The notes: generated from the sequence alone by a model not told the origin. Positions 11,264 to 26,835 are shown, counted from the stretch's first letter. The stretch: DNA of 64,000 nt from Margaritifera margaritifera (GCA_029931535.1 JAQPZY010001129.1:372001-436000); one strand, 5' to 3'. Translations and numbers: made by a program.

Positions 11264-14200
11264 GTTCTGAGATCAACTCAACTTGTTAGAGCGAGCACGT
11301 ACGGTAGCAAACGAGAGCATATGAAAACGTGTTCTTGGTGTCTAGGCGAAATCCCAGAACAGGAGTTTAGTAAAAGAGCACTATCAGTTTAATCCCTATA
11401 TAACTTAAACAGCTTAAGGCTGATAAAACGAAGTCGATGGATTGACAGAATGATTTGCCTGCGTAACCTTTTTTCTTCACAAGAAATCAAATTTTTGACA
11501 GGTATTATGCAAAGTTTGTGGAGCACCTGTTACTTTTAATTCCACTGCAATTACGAAACGGCTTGAGTTCCGTCGCTAACACAGAACTGGGTTTTTGTCT
11601 TGACTCTACAGAAATTGCTTCTGGGTCTCTGATATCCATTTTACTTTTCTCATCGTGTGCATAAGTTACATGAAGACACTTCAAAGACGATTTGAAGAAT
11701 TCAAAAGGGACTGTTTACTTATTTTAGAGAATTTTGACATAGAAAGTTCGATGGAAAACAAGCAGGGCAGCTACGTATCTACCAACATTTACATTTGGCA
11801 TATGTCAGGGCAAATGTTTTCATTTCATCTAAGTTTTGGTTTTTTGCAACAGTGCACTTCACACGTATGTAATGAACACAAAGCTTATAGCTTTATATGG
11901 GGCATGGAAAGATAGGTCATTTTGATCTAGTTTTCTCTATCAAAATTCAATAAAATACCTAAATAGTGACTTTAACGCTATGGTTACAGTGCATATTGAC
12001 TTGTGTCGAAAATTTACTCTCTCAAGCTGATGAATGTCATTGGCAACATAGCTCATTCTATGATTGATGATCATCCTTCCTGCGCCCTCTTTGGTCAATC
12101 GAATGGGACATAAAACCACTTTTGGTTATTTAATAGTTTCATCGTGTCCAACATCTTAGCACCTCTTGATCGTTTGACCTTTGACCAATAGCATCGCCAC
12201 CAGCTGTTGATTGCACCGTGTTGCACAACACCGCTTTGCTTGGAGGAGCAAACCCTGACAGGGTCTCACAAAGTAGTTGACAATATAGAGAATATATGCT
12301 TCGATAATTGGAAAAGTATTCAGTGGATTTTTTTTCTCTCTGTTTTGGATGTCACTCTGTTGGTATTTAGAGCAATATATCTGTAGAATGTTAACATTTT
12401 TGTGTTATCAGTAAAACTGTTTCCATGTAAATGAGGGTGAGTGGAGATAAGAGCAAATAATATAAGTATAAATAGGTCAAAGGTTTTACTTGTACAGTCT
12501 TTTGCTGTTTAAATAGCAATTCAACTGTATAGAGGATCTTACATAAGTGCTTATTTCAAATGAAATTTATCTGCCTTGGCGAGCGAAAGATATAAATTAT
12601 TGGACGAGATTCATAAATTATTTAATTTGAAATTAGCACAAATGTAAGATTTTATTTATCACATGACGTTAAATACGGATTTTATTTGATGAAACCACAG
12701 AATATTGTAGTGAAATGACCTTGAAATACATACAGATGCCTCGGTCGTTACGCCTTTCCTTTGCATGACTTCATGACGTACTTTATGACGTCATGAGGTG
12801 CTATTACACGTGTTAGATATATTAAACTTATCACATAGTTGGTACAATTTACATACAGTGTTTGCGGAGTATTATTTTGATATGTCAACACGTTAACCTA
12901 TCACTTTCTGTGAATCTGATTGATCTGAATAAGTCCATGAAATCCTTGCGTAGTATTCTTATTACTGATTGGCTGCGACTATGGGAATTTTCATCTCCCC
13001 GCCTTCTGGAATCACTTTATTTCACTATTACTATTAACAAAAAGGCGGCCTTTATTTACAATCAGAAGCCGAATGGATATTGGGGAAAAAAGGGCGATTA
13101 ACACAAAAACGCACGGTAGTGGTTACATACGTCGGATTATGGCCCATTTACCCTACATACAATTATAGTAATGCCAAACTAAACTAGAATACGAGTAAAC
13201 CCGATGGACGTTTGCCTAGTTAAACTGCAAATGTGGGAGAACCAAACAAAACAACAACAACAACAAAAATAACATCCATCACGCTGTCCAACACGAACAT
13301 ACTGAGTATATGCAGAAAACGCCGAGCAGCCAGTTTGAATGCAGACAGACCCCTTTACATTGCTGTTACCACGCTGTATGGATCTTGCATCCCACTCCTA
13401 AGACAAACATGGTTTAAACTTTAAATGTCAACCTATAGAAGTAAGTAAACTCACCTCTCTTATGAAAAGAATGTCGATAAATGATGGTCTCCCAACTGAC
13501 AAAAAGTTATCCAGTTACAGCATTCTTCCAAATCAAATAATGCAAATATCCGGTCACAATAAACAAAAAACAAAAATATGGGAATCATGAGAGCCATATG
13601 AATGCAAATCAGCACCGGATATATTCTCCATAGTCATCAAAACCTCCATATTTAGTACAATTTCTGCATCAAGTAACCCTCCCTTCACACGAATATCCAA
13701 CAACTGGAGTGATGTTTCTTCTGCCTTATCTGATACTGCATCTGTGGTAAATATTCATGGTTTAATGGACACACTTTTCAGTGGAATTGTTGTAAACAGT
13801 CTCATCGAAATCCGTGTATACGGCGCCACAATACTCCAGCTGACCTGACCCGAGTAAACTATATGACATCACACAGGAATTTCCTTCAGAGATCCAGTGT
13901 TGAAAAATGATATTCATGTAAAATGTTCTATTGATTTGGAAGAACAGTTGCTCTTTTAATTTTAAAATTTGTAAAAAAAAATATATAAAAAAAAATAAAA
14001 AAAAAAAAAAACAATTCTACAAATGTTACTGGCTATCGAATTGTGCAGTATTGTTTTAACTCGCGTCTGGGACTATTTTCACGCGCAAGAATTGAAAGGT
14101 GCAGCGTCTGAGCCAAAATTAAATGAAATGCCGAAACGCATTTGTTCTTCTTTCTATTTTGACTCTTTCCACTAAAATAAAACTATGTGATAAACAAAAC

Positions 14201-14299
14201 CTCAAATGGCAAAAGATGGATACTATTCACATCGCCTCATACAATCAATGTTAAATCATTACCCATTTGAGATTCTCTGTATATGATATATTGGATATT
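11264..14299. other. no gene seen
   Basis: AT-rich DNA without recognisable genes. Several TGACGT-like palindromic bits (for example 12764-12800, CATGACTTCATGACG and TTATGACGTCATGAGG) resemble CRE-type sites, but without a gene nearby they are not called regulatory. Confidence 0.45.
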
Positions 14300-14455
14300 T
14301 TTCTTTCCTACGTTAATACCTGATATATTTCATTGCGTGGTTTTAAAAAAACGTGATATTTTAATGAGTGGCGAAGCAATGAATTAAAATGTATATTTTT
14401 TTTTTTTTTGGTACCACAAGATGAAATATATCCGGTATTTACGCAGAAAAAGAAA
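14300..14455. mobile_element. palindromic MITE-like element
   Basis: Imperfect inverted arms: CCTACGTTAATACCTGATAT...ATTTCATTGCGTGGT on the left and GGTACCACAAGATGAAATAT...ATCCGGTATTTACG on the right, with a smaller inner palindrome around TTTTAATGAGTGGCGAAGC. The same element occurs at 30.25-30.64 kb in two halves, split by a SINE. No coding capacity. Confidence 0.75.
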
Positions 14456-14775
14456 ATTGTCATTTTATTATATACCAAACTTGCTCCTCAATCGAAGCTT
14501 AGAAGATTAAACGCACTCTTCAGCACACCACCCCCACTACCATTTTCGTAAATCCACCCAACTTTCACCCCTATTCGAGTCAAATTTCTTAAGCAAAACA
14601 TAATTTCCATGTCTGAAAGGTATTGCAGTTTCTATTTATTTGTTCTAGCTCACAAAGTCCTCCTTTTTCTTGCTGCAGGTATAACTTCTCTAGGCACAAA
14701 AAAATTAGCGTCGCATGGCATGATGGGAATTCTGGTATTTTCATATGTGAAAATATAAGGATACTCTTGTCACGT
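14456..14775 (+). repeat. repeat family member adjoining the palindrome
   Basis: Matches the 29.76-30.25 kb interval in opposite orientation. Shared strings, read on this strand, include TTTCTATTTATTTGTTCTAG, AGCTCACAAAG, GTATAACTTCT and GCGTCGCATGGCAT, followed by TTTTCATATGTGAAAATATA. With the palindrome it forms one element of about 480 bases. Confidence 0.65.
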
Positions 14776-15979
14776 GTGAAAATATAGGAATGTTACAAAT
14801 ATGAAAATTATTTCGCCAATAAGTTTCTATATCTCACACTTAAGTATATAATAAATTGGTATATTACGGTAAATAACACAGTAGTCATGTGATAAATATT
14901 TACTACATGCTTGACATTTTTATGGGAGACACTTTCATTGATTTTTGTTTGTTTGTTTGTTTGTTTTTTGTGAAGAGCATAAAATCTCTATGTGTATATG
15001 ATGGATTATTTTAAAAGAACGAGATAAAGTAAGCAACATAGCCCACAATTCATGCCTCAGCGATCTTCGTTAAACATGTATTCCATTTAGTTCCTAAAAT
15101 CACATTTGCCTTTTTGTCAAACACCTAATAATATCATATTAACCGTAATTAGATGTATTCATTTTTTGTTTTTCAAATTAAGGCGCAAATCCTCGTATGG
15201 AAGTATATTGAAACAAACGCACTTGATGCAAGCTTTTCTCACTTTATAGACCATATATAGTACCATCATTAATATTTTAATGGAATGACTGAAAACAACT
15301 TCATATATGTTCCTGGCGAAAACATGTTACAAGAGGATGTTTTTGTTTTCACCTAGGTCTTAGATACTGATGTTTTGTACAACGTGAGGACATGTAAAAT
15401 GGACACGTGTGAAGAGAAAGTTTGCCAACTTAGAATTTGCTGCGATACTTTATTTGACCATCTGTGCCATTATTTAGGTGCTTACAAATCCCACGTTATT
15501 ATTTTAATGTGAATGAAATGATATCGGACAGGACGTATTAAATGACATTATTGCATCGGCTGGAAAACCTTATGGTGCCATTATTAGCAAAATTGTAAAT
15601 GCTGTCATCAAAGTATTTACTGTCTTCAATGATGCAATTTTCCCCACTCTAAAAATCAAAACGTTTTTTGTAAACTGTACATTGAGAAATAACTACAATA
15701 ACAAACTTTGAAACTGCATCAATTAGATGGCTACATGTCTATAATGACCGGTCATAAGAATATCGTTACACAGAGATTTACATGAAAGAAACCTTTCAGC
15801 TGAATTCTATTCCTCATTTTCACGGGTTGCTTTTAAACATTTTTTTACATCTACTAATAACATTAAGGTTTTGAAAGTGTTTATGGTTGCTGCGTACAAC
15901 TGATACAATCAGCCATTACTTTTCCTACCTACCTTAACTAAGATAGATAAGAAGCACTTATATTTGAGATATCTTTTCA

Positions 15980-15980
<1 letters not shown>
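14776..15980. other. no recognisable feature
   Basis: Only a short (TTTG)n at 14945-14966. No gene seen. Confidence 0.5.
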
Positions 15981-16046
<66 letters not shown>

Positions 16047-16048
16047 AT
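15981..16048. repeat. (AT)n(GT)n compound microsatellite
   Basis: AT run followed by a GT run and degenerate GTGGATG-like units. Confidence 0.97.
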
Positions 16049-16852
16049 GCGTGTGGATGTGCGGATGTATTGATGAATGGATGGATGAGTGGTACGCAGA
16101 AACGGTTTAATTTTATGAGATAGCGAAATTATTGTGATTGGTCGGTTTAAATCGGAATTTAAGGAATTGTGCTTATATACTTATACAAATTCTTGGTAAC
16201 GTTCCAATAATTATATAATAGATGGAGATTTTTGAAAAAAATTCCTGGGGACGAACCTGTTTCAGAAGCAAGATTTGCATTGCAATTTTTACATATATTG
16301 TAAATAAGATAATTTGACATATGCGTGTCAGCTTTCTTTAAGAATCAAAATGAACAATCAAGTAATAAATCATCAAACTGTATGTTTCTTTAGCTCTTCC
16401 TACACTTCAGTTGATAATTTAACACATACACCCACCATATATATGTAGCACCCATAAACATAAATTGTCTCATCTTCATAGTTTTTCTTAATATTTTTAG
16501 TTTATTTCATTTATTCATTTTTTTAAAAGTTTTTATTTATCGTTTCTTTTTTTAGGGTAAAATGTTCACTGTAAACCTTAAATCGTTTTAAGAAATAATT
16601 TTTCTCCAAAATTATATTTTATAAATTGCTCTGCCGTTGATTAGATGTGATTCATTCGCCTCATCACCTACACAAGGTACATAGGCTGTACTATTTTACG
16701 GTTGGTTGACAGTTAGACGCACAGAAATGTTTTATCACATATACAGTGATGGTGAAAAATAAATAGACCAACAACATTATCTAATAAGATAGATAAAATA
16801 TACAATATTCCAAGAGATGACGATTTCGAACGGATTTAATATCTTATAAAGT
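16049..16852. other. no recognisable feature
   Basis: Nothing recognisable seen. Confidence 0.5.
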
Positions 16853-16984
16853 GGACAGACTCTCATCATTGTCAGTAGGAAATCAGGACAGACTCTCGTC
16901 CTTGTCAGTGGGAAATCAGGACAGACTCTCGTCCTTCTCAGTGGGAAATCAGGAAAGACTCTCGTCCTTGTCAGTGGGAAATCA
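16853..16984. repeat. 33-bp minisatellite, 4 copies
   Basis: Four consecutive 33-base units beginning GGACAGACTCTCGTCCTTGT and ending CAGTGGGAAATCA. The first unit is the most diverged (CATCATTG, AGTAGG). Unrelated in sequence to the 33-bp unit at 4.8 kb. Confidence 0.95.
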
Positions 16985-19799
16985 CTGAAGCGGTTTAAAA
17001 TTAAGAACGTCTATCAGCTACTGTTTTACCGATTTCGCACATTTAATTTGTTGTTTACGACCTTTTCAAGCCAAGAACCGATGAGTATCTGTCTTTACCA
17101 GCATAACTGTCAACCGATGTCATGTCTTTTGCTGCTAAAGAGGGTGACACATAACATTTAAAAATTATGGTCCAGAAATAATTACATATGTATATAATAC
17201 CATCAATAGTGTATGCCTTGTCCATAATTTTATTTTTCAATCAGGGTTAAAGTCCTGTTTCCAGTAGGTGAAAATATTCGGTTCATCAGAACACACCCAC
17301 AGGCTGCAATATAAATTCTAAACACAATTATTTCCGAGTTATTTGAACGTAAGTTGAGAGTATCAGGGAAATTAAATGTGTTCATGCTTTTATGACAAGA
17401 ATTTCTCTAATAACAAAATTGGACGCTGTTTACGGCTTATACTGGTCATTAAACTTAGAGGAGCTACAGGAATAAATACTGAGAAAATCACACTTTAAAT
17501 ACGATAATCTTGACTTCTGATTGGTTTATGACGGATGACGTCAATGATAATATTATGGATAGGTTCAAATTGAACATTCACTTGTAATACAGATGAGCCC
17601 TCTTTTTCCTCGAAAGAAATCGTTAAACTATTAAATGACGTAGTTTAAATGAAAGTAAAAGTAGAAGTAAATGAAGGTATAAGTAATTCAGCATCTGAGA
17701 AAAAAATGTTCTGAGGATAAAGAAAGCGCTAGAAATGAGATTCGTAGGATGGGCTTAGAAAGGCAAGAGTTAAAATAACCCAATTTTCTCCTCAGTAATG
17801 AAACCGACGAAAATTTGGCTATATAAGACTTATTTCTTTACAATGACCTTAATGAAGTATTAGTTTCGTTCAGCCAGACTCTCTCTTGACTCCAAAAGAT
17901 TTACTTAAAAATCCTTGCACGACTACAAAAGATCTGCGCCAAGTTTGGTGAAGACTTCGGAGTCACGCGAGACTCTGATTCAACGAGAATAAAGAAAGCC
18001 CTTGATTTGATGGTTCCCTGTAACGAATAACCCATAAAAACGAGATAAGCCCGTCTCTTTCCACATTTTTACCTCAACTTTTGTTTCAAGGGTTGTGAAA
18101 GTTACTGATTATCATAACACTGTGCAAAAGAAACTTAACTTGTGAGCAATAAAACATCTTAAAATAAAATCAAGGCTAGTAAAAGTCAAAGGAGTACAAT
18201 TTTTTACTATGGGGATAATATGATATGGGGGGGGGGGTGTTAGGGGGGCAAACTGTGGTTCGTGTTTTTGTAATGAATGGTAAGCAGACACTGCACAAAT
18301 GTTTACCATAGATCGTGAAGCAATTATAGGAGTTCAAAGATGGATAAAAGGTCGAGGTCACAGTTTTCCATAGGTTAAATTTTTCAGATTGTATCTTATC
18401 TTGTGTTTCCGTTGGCAGACTTTTATTAGACTCTGCACACAAGTTCACCAAAGTAGATGTCATTTGGGAAGATAGTTCAACAGTTCAAAGATCACAGTCA
18501 CTGGATGAATTTTTGAAAGCTATTTAGTTAATTATTGAAAGGCTTTAGATTATAGCTATTCATATAGTTTTCTATGCATGGATTTTTATCATGTCTGCGG
18601 GGAATGTCGCATAAGGTGAGACATACCTGTAACAATATATGTCTGTCCGCCCTTCCGTTTGTTCAGTGTAAACTTTTGGTTGACATTTTTCAAGAATAAT
18701 ATACTCTTTTCTAGGGATGATGCTGTAACAGCAGACTTTACATGATGGTTATCAGAACTGGAATTTCAGGACCACGAGGTTAATCAGCAATCAACTGGTT
18801 AAAACATTTTTGCCCTGGGGTGTGTCCCTTGATGATGTTCCAGCTGAGAAGGTCATGGACATTTTTAAGTATGTGGTTTGTGCTGAGTATTGGACATTTG
18901 TATTTTAATGATTTTACCACTTGTTGGCTTTACCTTTATTTTCTTTACTTTTTTATGGATACCTAAAAGCTTCCTTGGCACTTTACAGCATAGATTGTTA
19001 TGATGTGCCGATAAACCTTATACATACATACATACGAATTGTGAAAGTGACTTGTGGTCGTGTTACTTGCATATATTCTCATCAGTGTTTGCACACGTGT
19101 GAAACCATGAGGGAAGGCAAAGTATAAATGGTCAAAAGTCAAGGTCACGATCGTTTATCTAAGACCACACCAAGATCCATCACTGGCACGACAATAACAT
19201 TGAAAATGGAAACGGGTGGGTATTAACTGATTGTAGTCATTTACTAGTGTCAGTACCAATTCCTAACAGGCCCTGTCGGAGCATGGTCCTTTTGGAGAGG
19301 AGTATTAGAATAATCATGTAGGCAAGACTCCCTGAAAAGATTGTGACCACTTACCGCTGCATGAGATATCGAATCCGGTATATGATAACAGATATGCAAG
19401 TGAAATGCTTGACTATTATGCTACGCAGGTCACAGATGCATTGTGGGAGGACCAGGAAATGACCGATTAGTTGTCGATAGATTTTAGTGGGTGGGGTGTA
19501 CTTTCAGAAAATTATATGCTCATAAGTTCTACGTGTTATTAGTTATGACTAAAGGAACACTGGTAGTATAGTGGTAATTATGGTAGTGGTTGTAGTTATG
19601 TTGTTTTTGCTATTGCTGTTGTTGTTTGTGTTGTTGTTGTTGTTGCTGCTGCTGCCGCCTGCTGGTTGTTGTTTTCAGTGCTTTCGAAAATAAGCTTACA
19701 TGGAGTGCGCTATGATGAGAATACCGAAGCTTCAATATTCAGGGTAAAGTAAATTTGTCTTTCATCATATCTTTACCTGCAGTGAACACGAATATTACG

Positions 19800-19800
<1 letters not shown>
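16985..19800. other. no gene seen
   Basis: AT-rich DNA. G-rich stretch at 18226-18250 (runs of nine and six G). Scattered (A/G)AGGTCAAGGTCA-like words around 18350 and 19140 suggest an old interspersed repeat, but I cannot delimit it. Confidence 0.4.

Positions 19801-19801
<1 letters not shown>

Positions 19802-19876
<75 letters not shown>
19802..19876. repeat. (CT)n microsatellite
   Basis: About 37 CT units without interruption. Confidence 0.98.
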
Positions 19877-19878
<2 letters not shown>

Positions 19879-20534
19879 ATGTGTGTTCTAGAGTAGCCGC
19901 ACAGTAAGTAAAAAGTATTGAATATGTAATATGTCTTGGCTAGATAACTGAACTATGCTGCTCTTGACATACACAAAGAGCTTTACTGACTTGAGGCTAA
20001 TAATCTATTCATCTCTAACGCATTCAAGTATCACATAGAATTGGATGACAAGGCAGATTTATTTATGTCACTCCGACGCGCTACTCTACACTTCAGTCTT
20101 GTTACAGGTATTTAAGTTACAGCGGAACATAAATCAAGATTTAAATTATGGGCATAGATCATATTACTACTGGACCTTAATCAAATTTCTCGTGCATTCA
20201 CATAACTCTTACGGGCACGTGTTGATAATAAATATTTCCTATTAACGATTCACAGCATACAAAGAAAATTTCACTCTGAAATCGGAACTTGCTATATTCG
20301 GCTTTATGTTAGTTTGTTACCTATGAAAAAAAACTAAAAGTAATTCTCAAATGTATATCAAATCTACAAGTCGAGCCCGATAAAAGTTAAAAATTTGTCA
20401 TCTCTTTTCATCGTTAACATTATAGGTAAACTTCATTGCTGTGATCTTGATCACCATTAACAGAACAATTATAAGCAAAGTCATCATCACGTCTGTAATG
20501 ATAATGACATTATTATTATAAATATTAGTATTAA

Positions 20535-20535
<1 letters not shown>
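19877..20535. other. no recognisable feature
   Basis: Nothing recognisable seen. Confidence 0.5.

Positions 20536-20585
<50 letters not shown>
20536..20585. repeat. (ATT)n microsatellite
   Basis: Trinucleotide run. Apparent poly-Asn and poly-Ile frames on the minus strand come from it. Confidence 0.97.
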
Positions 20586-20587
<2 letters not shown>

Positions 20588-20595
20588 TTTTTGTA

Positions 20596-20774
20596 CAGTA
20601 GAACCTGTCTTGAAAGACCACCCTTTCTGACAACAAAATAATAGTCTCTGGAAACAGGTAATCTCTCATAACAGGTCATAATTCTATATAATCAATAAAT
20701 ATGTGCTTTGAGGATCTGGTTTCTCAAGACAGGTGGTCTCTCAGAGCAGTGGTCTTTCAAGACAGGTTTTACTT
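20596..20774. mobile_element. pogo/Tigger-like MITE with TA target duplication
   Basis: Left end CAGTAGAACCTGTCTTGAAA, continuing GACCACC. Right end GTGGTCTTTCAAGACAGGTT, continuing TTACTT. These are about 25-base terminal inverted repeats. The 179-base element is flanked by TA on both sides (20594-20595 and 20775-20776). A CAGT-type terminus with TA duplication is the pattern of pogo/Tigger-type Tc1-mariner elements. There is no coding capacity, so it is non-autonomous. Confidence 0.75.
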
Positions 20775-20879
20775 TATAATTATTCTCAATGCCCCTAGAA
20801 TCCTAACATATCCAAGAAATAATGTACCTAAAAATCTTGCTTAGAAAATGAAACCAAACGTTACTTATTGTATGTTCAT

Positions 20880-21080
20880 AGCAGCAGCAGCCGCAGTAGT
20901 AGTAATATCATCTGTAGTAGAAGTACAGTACAGTAAAATTTAGTACTAGTAGTAGTAGCAGCTGTAGTAGTAGTACAGTACAGTAAAATTTAGTAGTAGT
21001 AGTAGCAACAGCTGCGGTAGTGGTAGTAGTACATTACAGTAAAATATAGTACGTGTAGTAGTAGTAGTAGTAGCAGTAGC
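20880..21080. repeat. degenerate (AGT/AGC)n trinucleotide region
   Basis: Mixed AGC and AGT trinucleotides with three interspersed copies of the word ACAGTACAGTAAAATTTAGT or close relatives (20925-20945, 20975-20994, 21034-21053), which gives a degenerate tandem of about 55 bases. Confidence 0.85.
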
Positions 21081-22020
21081 AACAGCACCAGAAAGCTCTG
21101 TGACAGAAGCATTAGCTACAGTAGTAGTTTGATAGTCGATGTTGTTTCCTATGCTTTTCGACAAGTGACTGATTGTACGACAAAATAATCTTGCATGGAC
21201 ATACATGCAAGCGTAATGTCGCGCAACACTTCCTATACTGTTTTAATATTTGACCTACCCCAATATTCTCCACAATTTTGCAAGTTCAAGTTAAAAAAAA
21301 AGAAAAAAAAAGAAAGAAAAAAAAAAACAGCAACATTTGACCTACTATAGCTGTAATTAGATAAAGTTAGAGGATTTGTAGATCTTTTATGATTTTCTTC
21401 ACTTCAGTTCCTCTATCATCATCCTAAATGTCAGCGATATAGATAAAGCCTATGTGTCATATCCAGACTTGGGACTACAAGCTCAAAATGTTTGGAGAAT
21501 ATGGGGCCTAGGATAATAGTAATCAATTTGTATGCATATATAGGGTTTAGTGATACGTCAGCATAACCTTGGCTAAACAGTGTTAATTAAAAGTTAAACT
21601 CTATAGATGTAGAAATCGTAATCAGTAATCATAATCATCTATAATTGATTTCAAATTTATAATTAGCCGTGTAACTGGTATTCAAGCATTTCTGAATACA
21701 AGTAATTGCAATTTAATCAATTACAATAATAAAAAACAACCTGTAATCAATATTTGTATGAATACTTACTTAGGACTTGATATGTGATTTTGAATTCTGT
21801 CAGAAGTAAATAAGAAACAATATTTAGATAAATTTGGATGGGTTAGTATGACTGAAAGGATCTTGATGTGTGTGTGTTATGATTTTTTTTTTGATTTTTT
21901 TTTAAACATTTTCTTGTTTGTTAATGATATAAACGAGTTCCAGTGATTAGGATATATAGATGGTTGATAGGTTGGTTTTTAACAGTACTTTCAGCATTTT
22001 GTTTGCCTCTATTAATTATA
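21081..22020. other. no recognisable feature
   Basis: A-rich run at 21290-21327. Otherwise nothing seen. Confidence 0.45.
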
Positions 22021-23690
<1,670 letters not shown>

Positions 23691-23801
23691 TATCTCAATG
23701 ACCCCGCACAAAGTTTAGCAAAAAAGGAATGTACAAGACTACGATTGAGTTGACACATTCGGTGGAATTTCAAAATTAACTTCAGCTCCTAAACGATTAA
23801 C

Positions 23802-24816
23802 CTAGAATAGTTTTCTTTTTCTTCTAGCCGCTTTTAACCAGCAGATGTTGTGCTCAATGTCAATCACTTTCATATGATCTTTATTATACAGAAAATGTTT
23901 GGACAGATGTTTGATTTGTCTTTGCAGTCGTATGTCCGATAAAGGACCCATCATCCTAACGCGTACATTTTTTTCGGTCTCCCCCATATACTGCTTTTTA
24001 CAGTTTAAACACTACACCACATATATTATATTTTGAGTAACAATGTGAAATATGTTGTTTAATTCTAAAATTTCTTCCTGTTTTCAAGATATTTACATTG
24101 TTTTAATAAATCAGAAAATTACACAACTTACAGTTATTAAATTCACACTTAAAACAACCAGGTTTGTCTATATTCATTAGTTTGAATCTCACTAAAATGT
24201 CCCTTATGTTCTTATTTCGTTTGTAAAGCTGTAACCAAAGTACATGTTCCAAACCGCTTCAGGAATTATTTGTTTTTGTGTGCAAATCACTAACATTTTC
24301 TCTAGCATACTTTGATGCAGAGGATGAACGTTTATTGAAATGAACAATTAACGGAATTATTTCTTGTGTTTGTTGAAAATAGTTATATTTCTTAATACCT
24401 CAGAGTTCACTTTCCTAAGTGTCCTGAATTTGTTACTTCTCTGTCGTAGTCTTGTGAAAAGCAATGAAAATGCGCCGTGAAAGTTTTATTCATTGTTGCA
24501 AATCCGGCGGAACCTCAGCATTTGGGATTTAACAATGCTCCTGAACGTATGCCGCTGATGAAAACTACTTTATATAGCAATTGATGAATGTCCTTTTCCT
24601 TGAAATATACCCAGATTATCTCCCTTTGTGAAGTTATTTCCTTTGTATATTGTTACAACTAAGAAGTCTTACTAATTTTAGTTTTAATTTTAATGGATGA
24701 ATGGTGGTTAGTCATCCAGTTAAGAAACTCTTTTGGTTCTTCTTCCAAATGGGTTAAAATGAAGAAAATATTATCGATAAACCTAACATATAACAATGGT
24801 AGCTTTTGGGCCTTGG
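23802..24816 (-). pseudogene. Penelope-like element remnant (RT end plus GIY-YIG endonuclease)
   Basis: Reading leftwards, the fragment starts inside the reverse transcriptase palm: LLYVRFIDNIFFILTHLEEE at about 24800-24740. The catalytic pair normally Asp-Asp appears as Asp-Asn at 24775-24770. It continues with a thumb-like part (KEFLNWMTNHHSSIK, then FKEKDIHQLLY), a linker with NIRDILVRFKLMN and the paired cysteines CFKCEFNNCKLC, and KTGRNFRIKQHISHCYSK. It ends in a GIY-YIG nuclease part (CLNCKKQYMGETEKNVRVRM) with a stop at 23802. This domain order is that of Penelope-like retroelements. Several frameshifts and stops (TAG, TAA, TGA) make it dead. The 5' two thirds, including most RT motifs, are missing. 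The break coincides with a GATA/GACA tract. The 3' end lies about 110 bases from the large GATA array. Confidence 0.85.
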
Positions 24817-24819
24817 ATA

Positions 24820-24920
24820 GATAACTTGATAGATAGACAGACAGATGGATAGATAGACAGACAGATGGATAGATAGACAGACAGATGGATAGATAGACAG
24901 ACAGATGGATAGATAGATAT
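24820..24920. repeat. GATA/GACA short tandem, ~20-bp higher-order unit
   Basis: Four copies of GATAGACAGACAGATGGATA in a row. It abuts the truncated end of the Penelope-like remnant. Confidence 0.95.
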
Positions 24921-26650
24921 TCTATTTTGCAAAAAGCCTTATGGCCCTCACGTATAACAGCTTATAGACGGATGTGACATGGTAGATATCAGCATTAAAA
25001 TCGTGTCTGACATTCTGTTAAATATAATTATATAGTGCACGATATATTTTAAAGTGTGATGGAGCGCAAAACATGTACTAATTCCCTACATACATAGTGA
25101 TTAAAACCAGAGTATTTAAAAATGTGACATACATATAATTATAGATGTAAACATATAAAGAAACATGATCAAAAGGAATAAAAAAGTAATTGATACATTC
25201 CAAAAAGTAATGTAATTTAATCAATTACAAAGCCTCAAAGGGAGTAATGTTAATTGTAATTTTAATCAAATAGTTCAATAGTAATTATATATTAATTGAT
25301 TGCATTTAACCCCGGGTCTACTTCGGATACGATGGACTGCGGCTTGTATATTGACATAATTTGAAACGACTTTTTATTTACTCACTAGGAAAGATTTAAA
25401 AAAAAAGTATTGTGGAAGAGGTTATAAGGGAAGAATGAATAACTTAGAAATGTGTTGGAAAAAGGCTGTTGGCTGCAGTAGTAGTAGTAGTAGTAGGAGA
25501 AGGAGGAGGAGGAGAAGTAGCATAGTCGCTCTACATTTCGGTTATGTCTAGTTTGATCCACGATGCCATCATTGAGAGGTTAATTGTTGCCTGATCGGAG
25601 GAAAATGTCGCTCATTGAAATTGCAAGGTTTATTCAACACACATCAACAACAATTTCAGTACAATTTAAGTAAAATATATAAAGTTTAATTAATGGCGTT
25701 TGGAGAGTCAAGAATGTTTAATGACCGGTACGGTCAGGAAGAATTTACTCATTTTACGACTTGTTTTTCTCTAGAATAGTTCTGTTAATACTTGTGTAGG
25801 TCAAGAATGTGATCCCTGTGGTCGCCCAGATGACTTAAGTTGTCGAGGGGAGATTTTATTTATTTATAATTCCAATTGTTATGAATTGAATTCTCTGCAA
25901 TGTGACTAGATATAAACGGTCTAGTGATATTGATCTGGAATTTATTTCACATCGGTAAATTCTGGGGACTACTTTCGGTTCCCAATCATTTTCCAGTGCA
26001 CTTTAGGTGAAGCTTCCTGTATACCAACTCCTTACACCATAATAATAACAACAACAAACCCCGCCGCGCCCCACCCTCCCCCATACCTTCAGATCAAAAG
26101 TTGCAACCCCATATTAAATCGCCGATTACAAGTTCAACCAATGTGATTGAACAGTCCTTCGTGCACTCCAACACTCACCTCTGTAGCCAAACAAAGAATA
26201 TGACATGCTTTACCGCCACTCTAGGTTAATAAATTACAGCATTTTTGCTTCGATAAGATGTTTCACGAGCTGTTATTGACGGTCACGGTCATATGACGTG
26301 AAAACAAGGGATCTCACTCAAAATATATACGAATGCTAAAACAACATGTCCCAAACTCATAATTAATGTTGAAAAAAGCAATAACGTGGTATGAAAAATA
26401 AAAGCAAAAAATCATACCGAGTGATAAAGTTCCTCAAATCACTGCTATGATCCATTCTGATACTCTACCCTATCTAAAATATCCATCTATAATATTATAT
26501 AAGAGTCGACGACCTTTGGCTAGCCAAGATGTAGCTAGGTATTCTGGCGCAGTGTAAAGAGACTAATGAAAGAAAACTACCCACTACCTAAAATCGAATG
26601 CTTTGTTGATGAAATCCACTGATTTGACGACAGAAAGGATTAACTTGGAA
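24921..26650. other. no gene seen
   Basis: Small (AGT)n/(AGG)n run at 25478-25520. Otherwise no recognisable feature. Confidence 0.45.
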
Positions 26651-26658
26651 TTATAAGG

Positions 26659-26810
26659 ATTAAATGGTCACGGTTTGGGTATTTATCGAAGTGTAAATTG
26701 TTACCTAATCACTCACAAAGTTAAGGTAAAGTCCCTCGGACTTTATTTACTTTTTGAGTGATTAGGTAACAATATACACTTCGATAAATACCCAGCCATG
26801 GCCATTTAAT
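26659..26810. mobile_element. near-perfect palindrome (foldback/MITE)
   Basis: The left arm begins ATTAAATGGTCACGGTTTGG and continues through ATCGAAGTGTA.ATTGTTACC and TAATCACTCA. The right arm is its reverse complement, ending GCCATGGCCATTTAAT. Arms of about 70 bases, with only a handful of mismatches, meet around GTCCCTCGGAC at 26730-26741. No flanking duplication could be fixed. Confidence 0.85.
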
Positions 26811-26820
26811 CATATAATCT

Positions 26821-26835
26821 CTGTCTGTCTGTCTG

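Noticed and set aside
16853..16984. CRISPR-like array (regular 33-base spacing)
   Set aside because: The whole unit repeats with no unique spacers, so this is a minisatellite in eukaryotic DNA.
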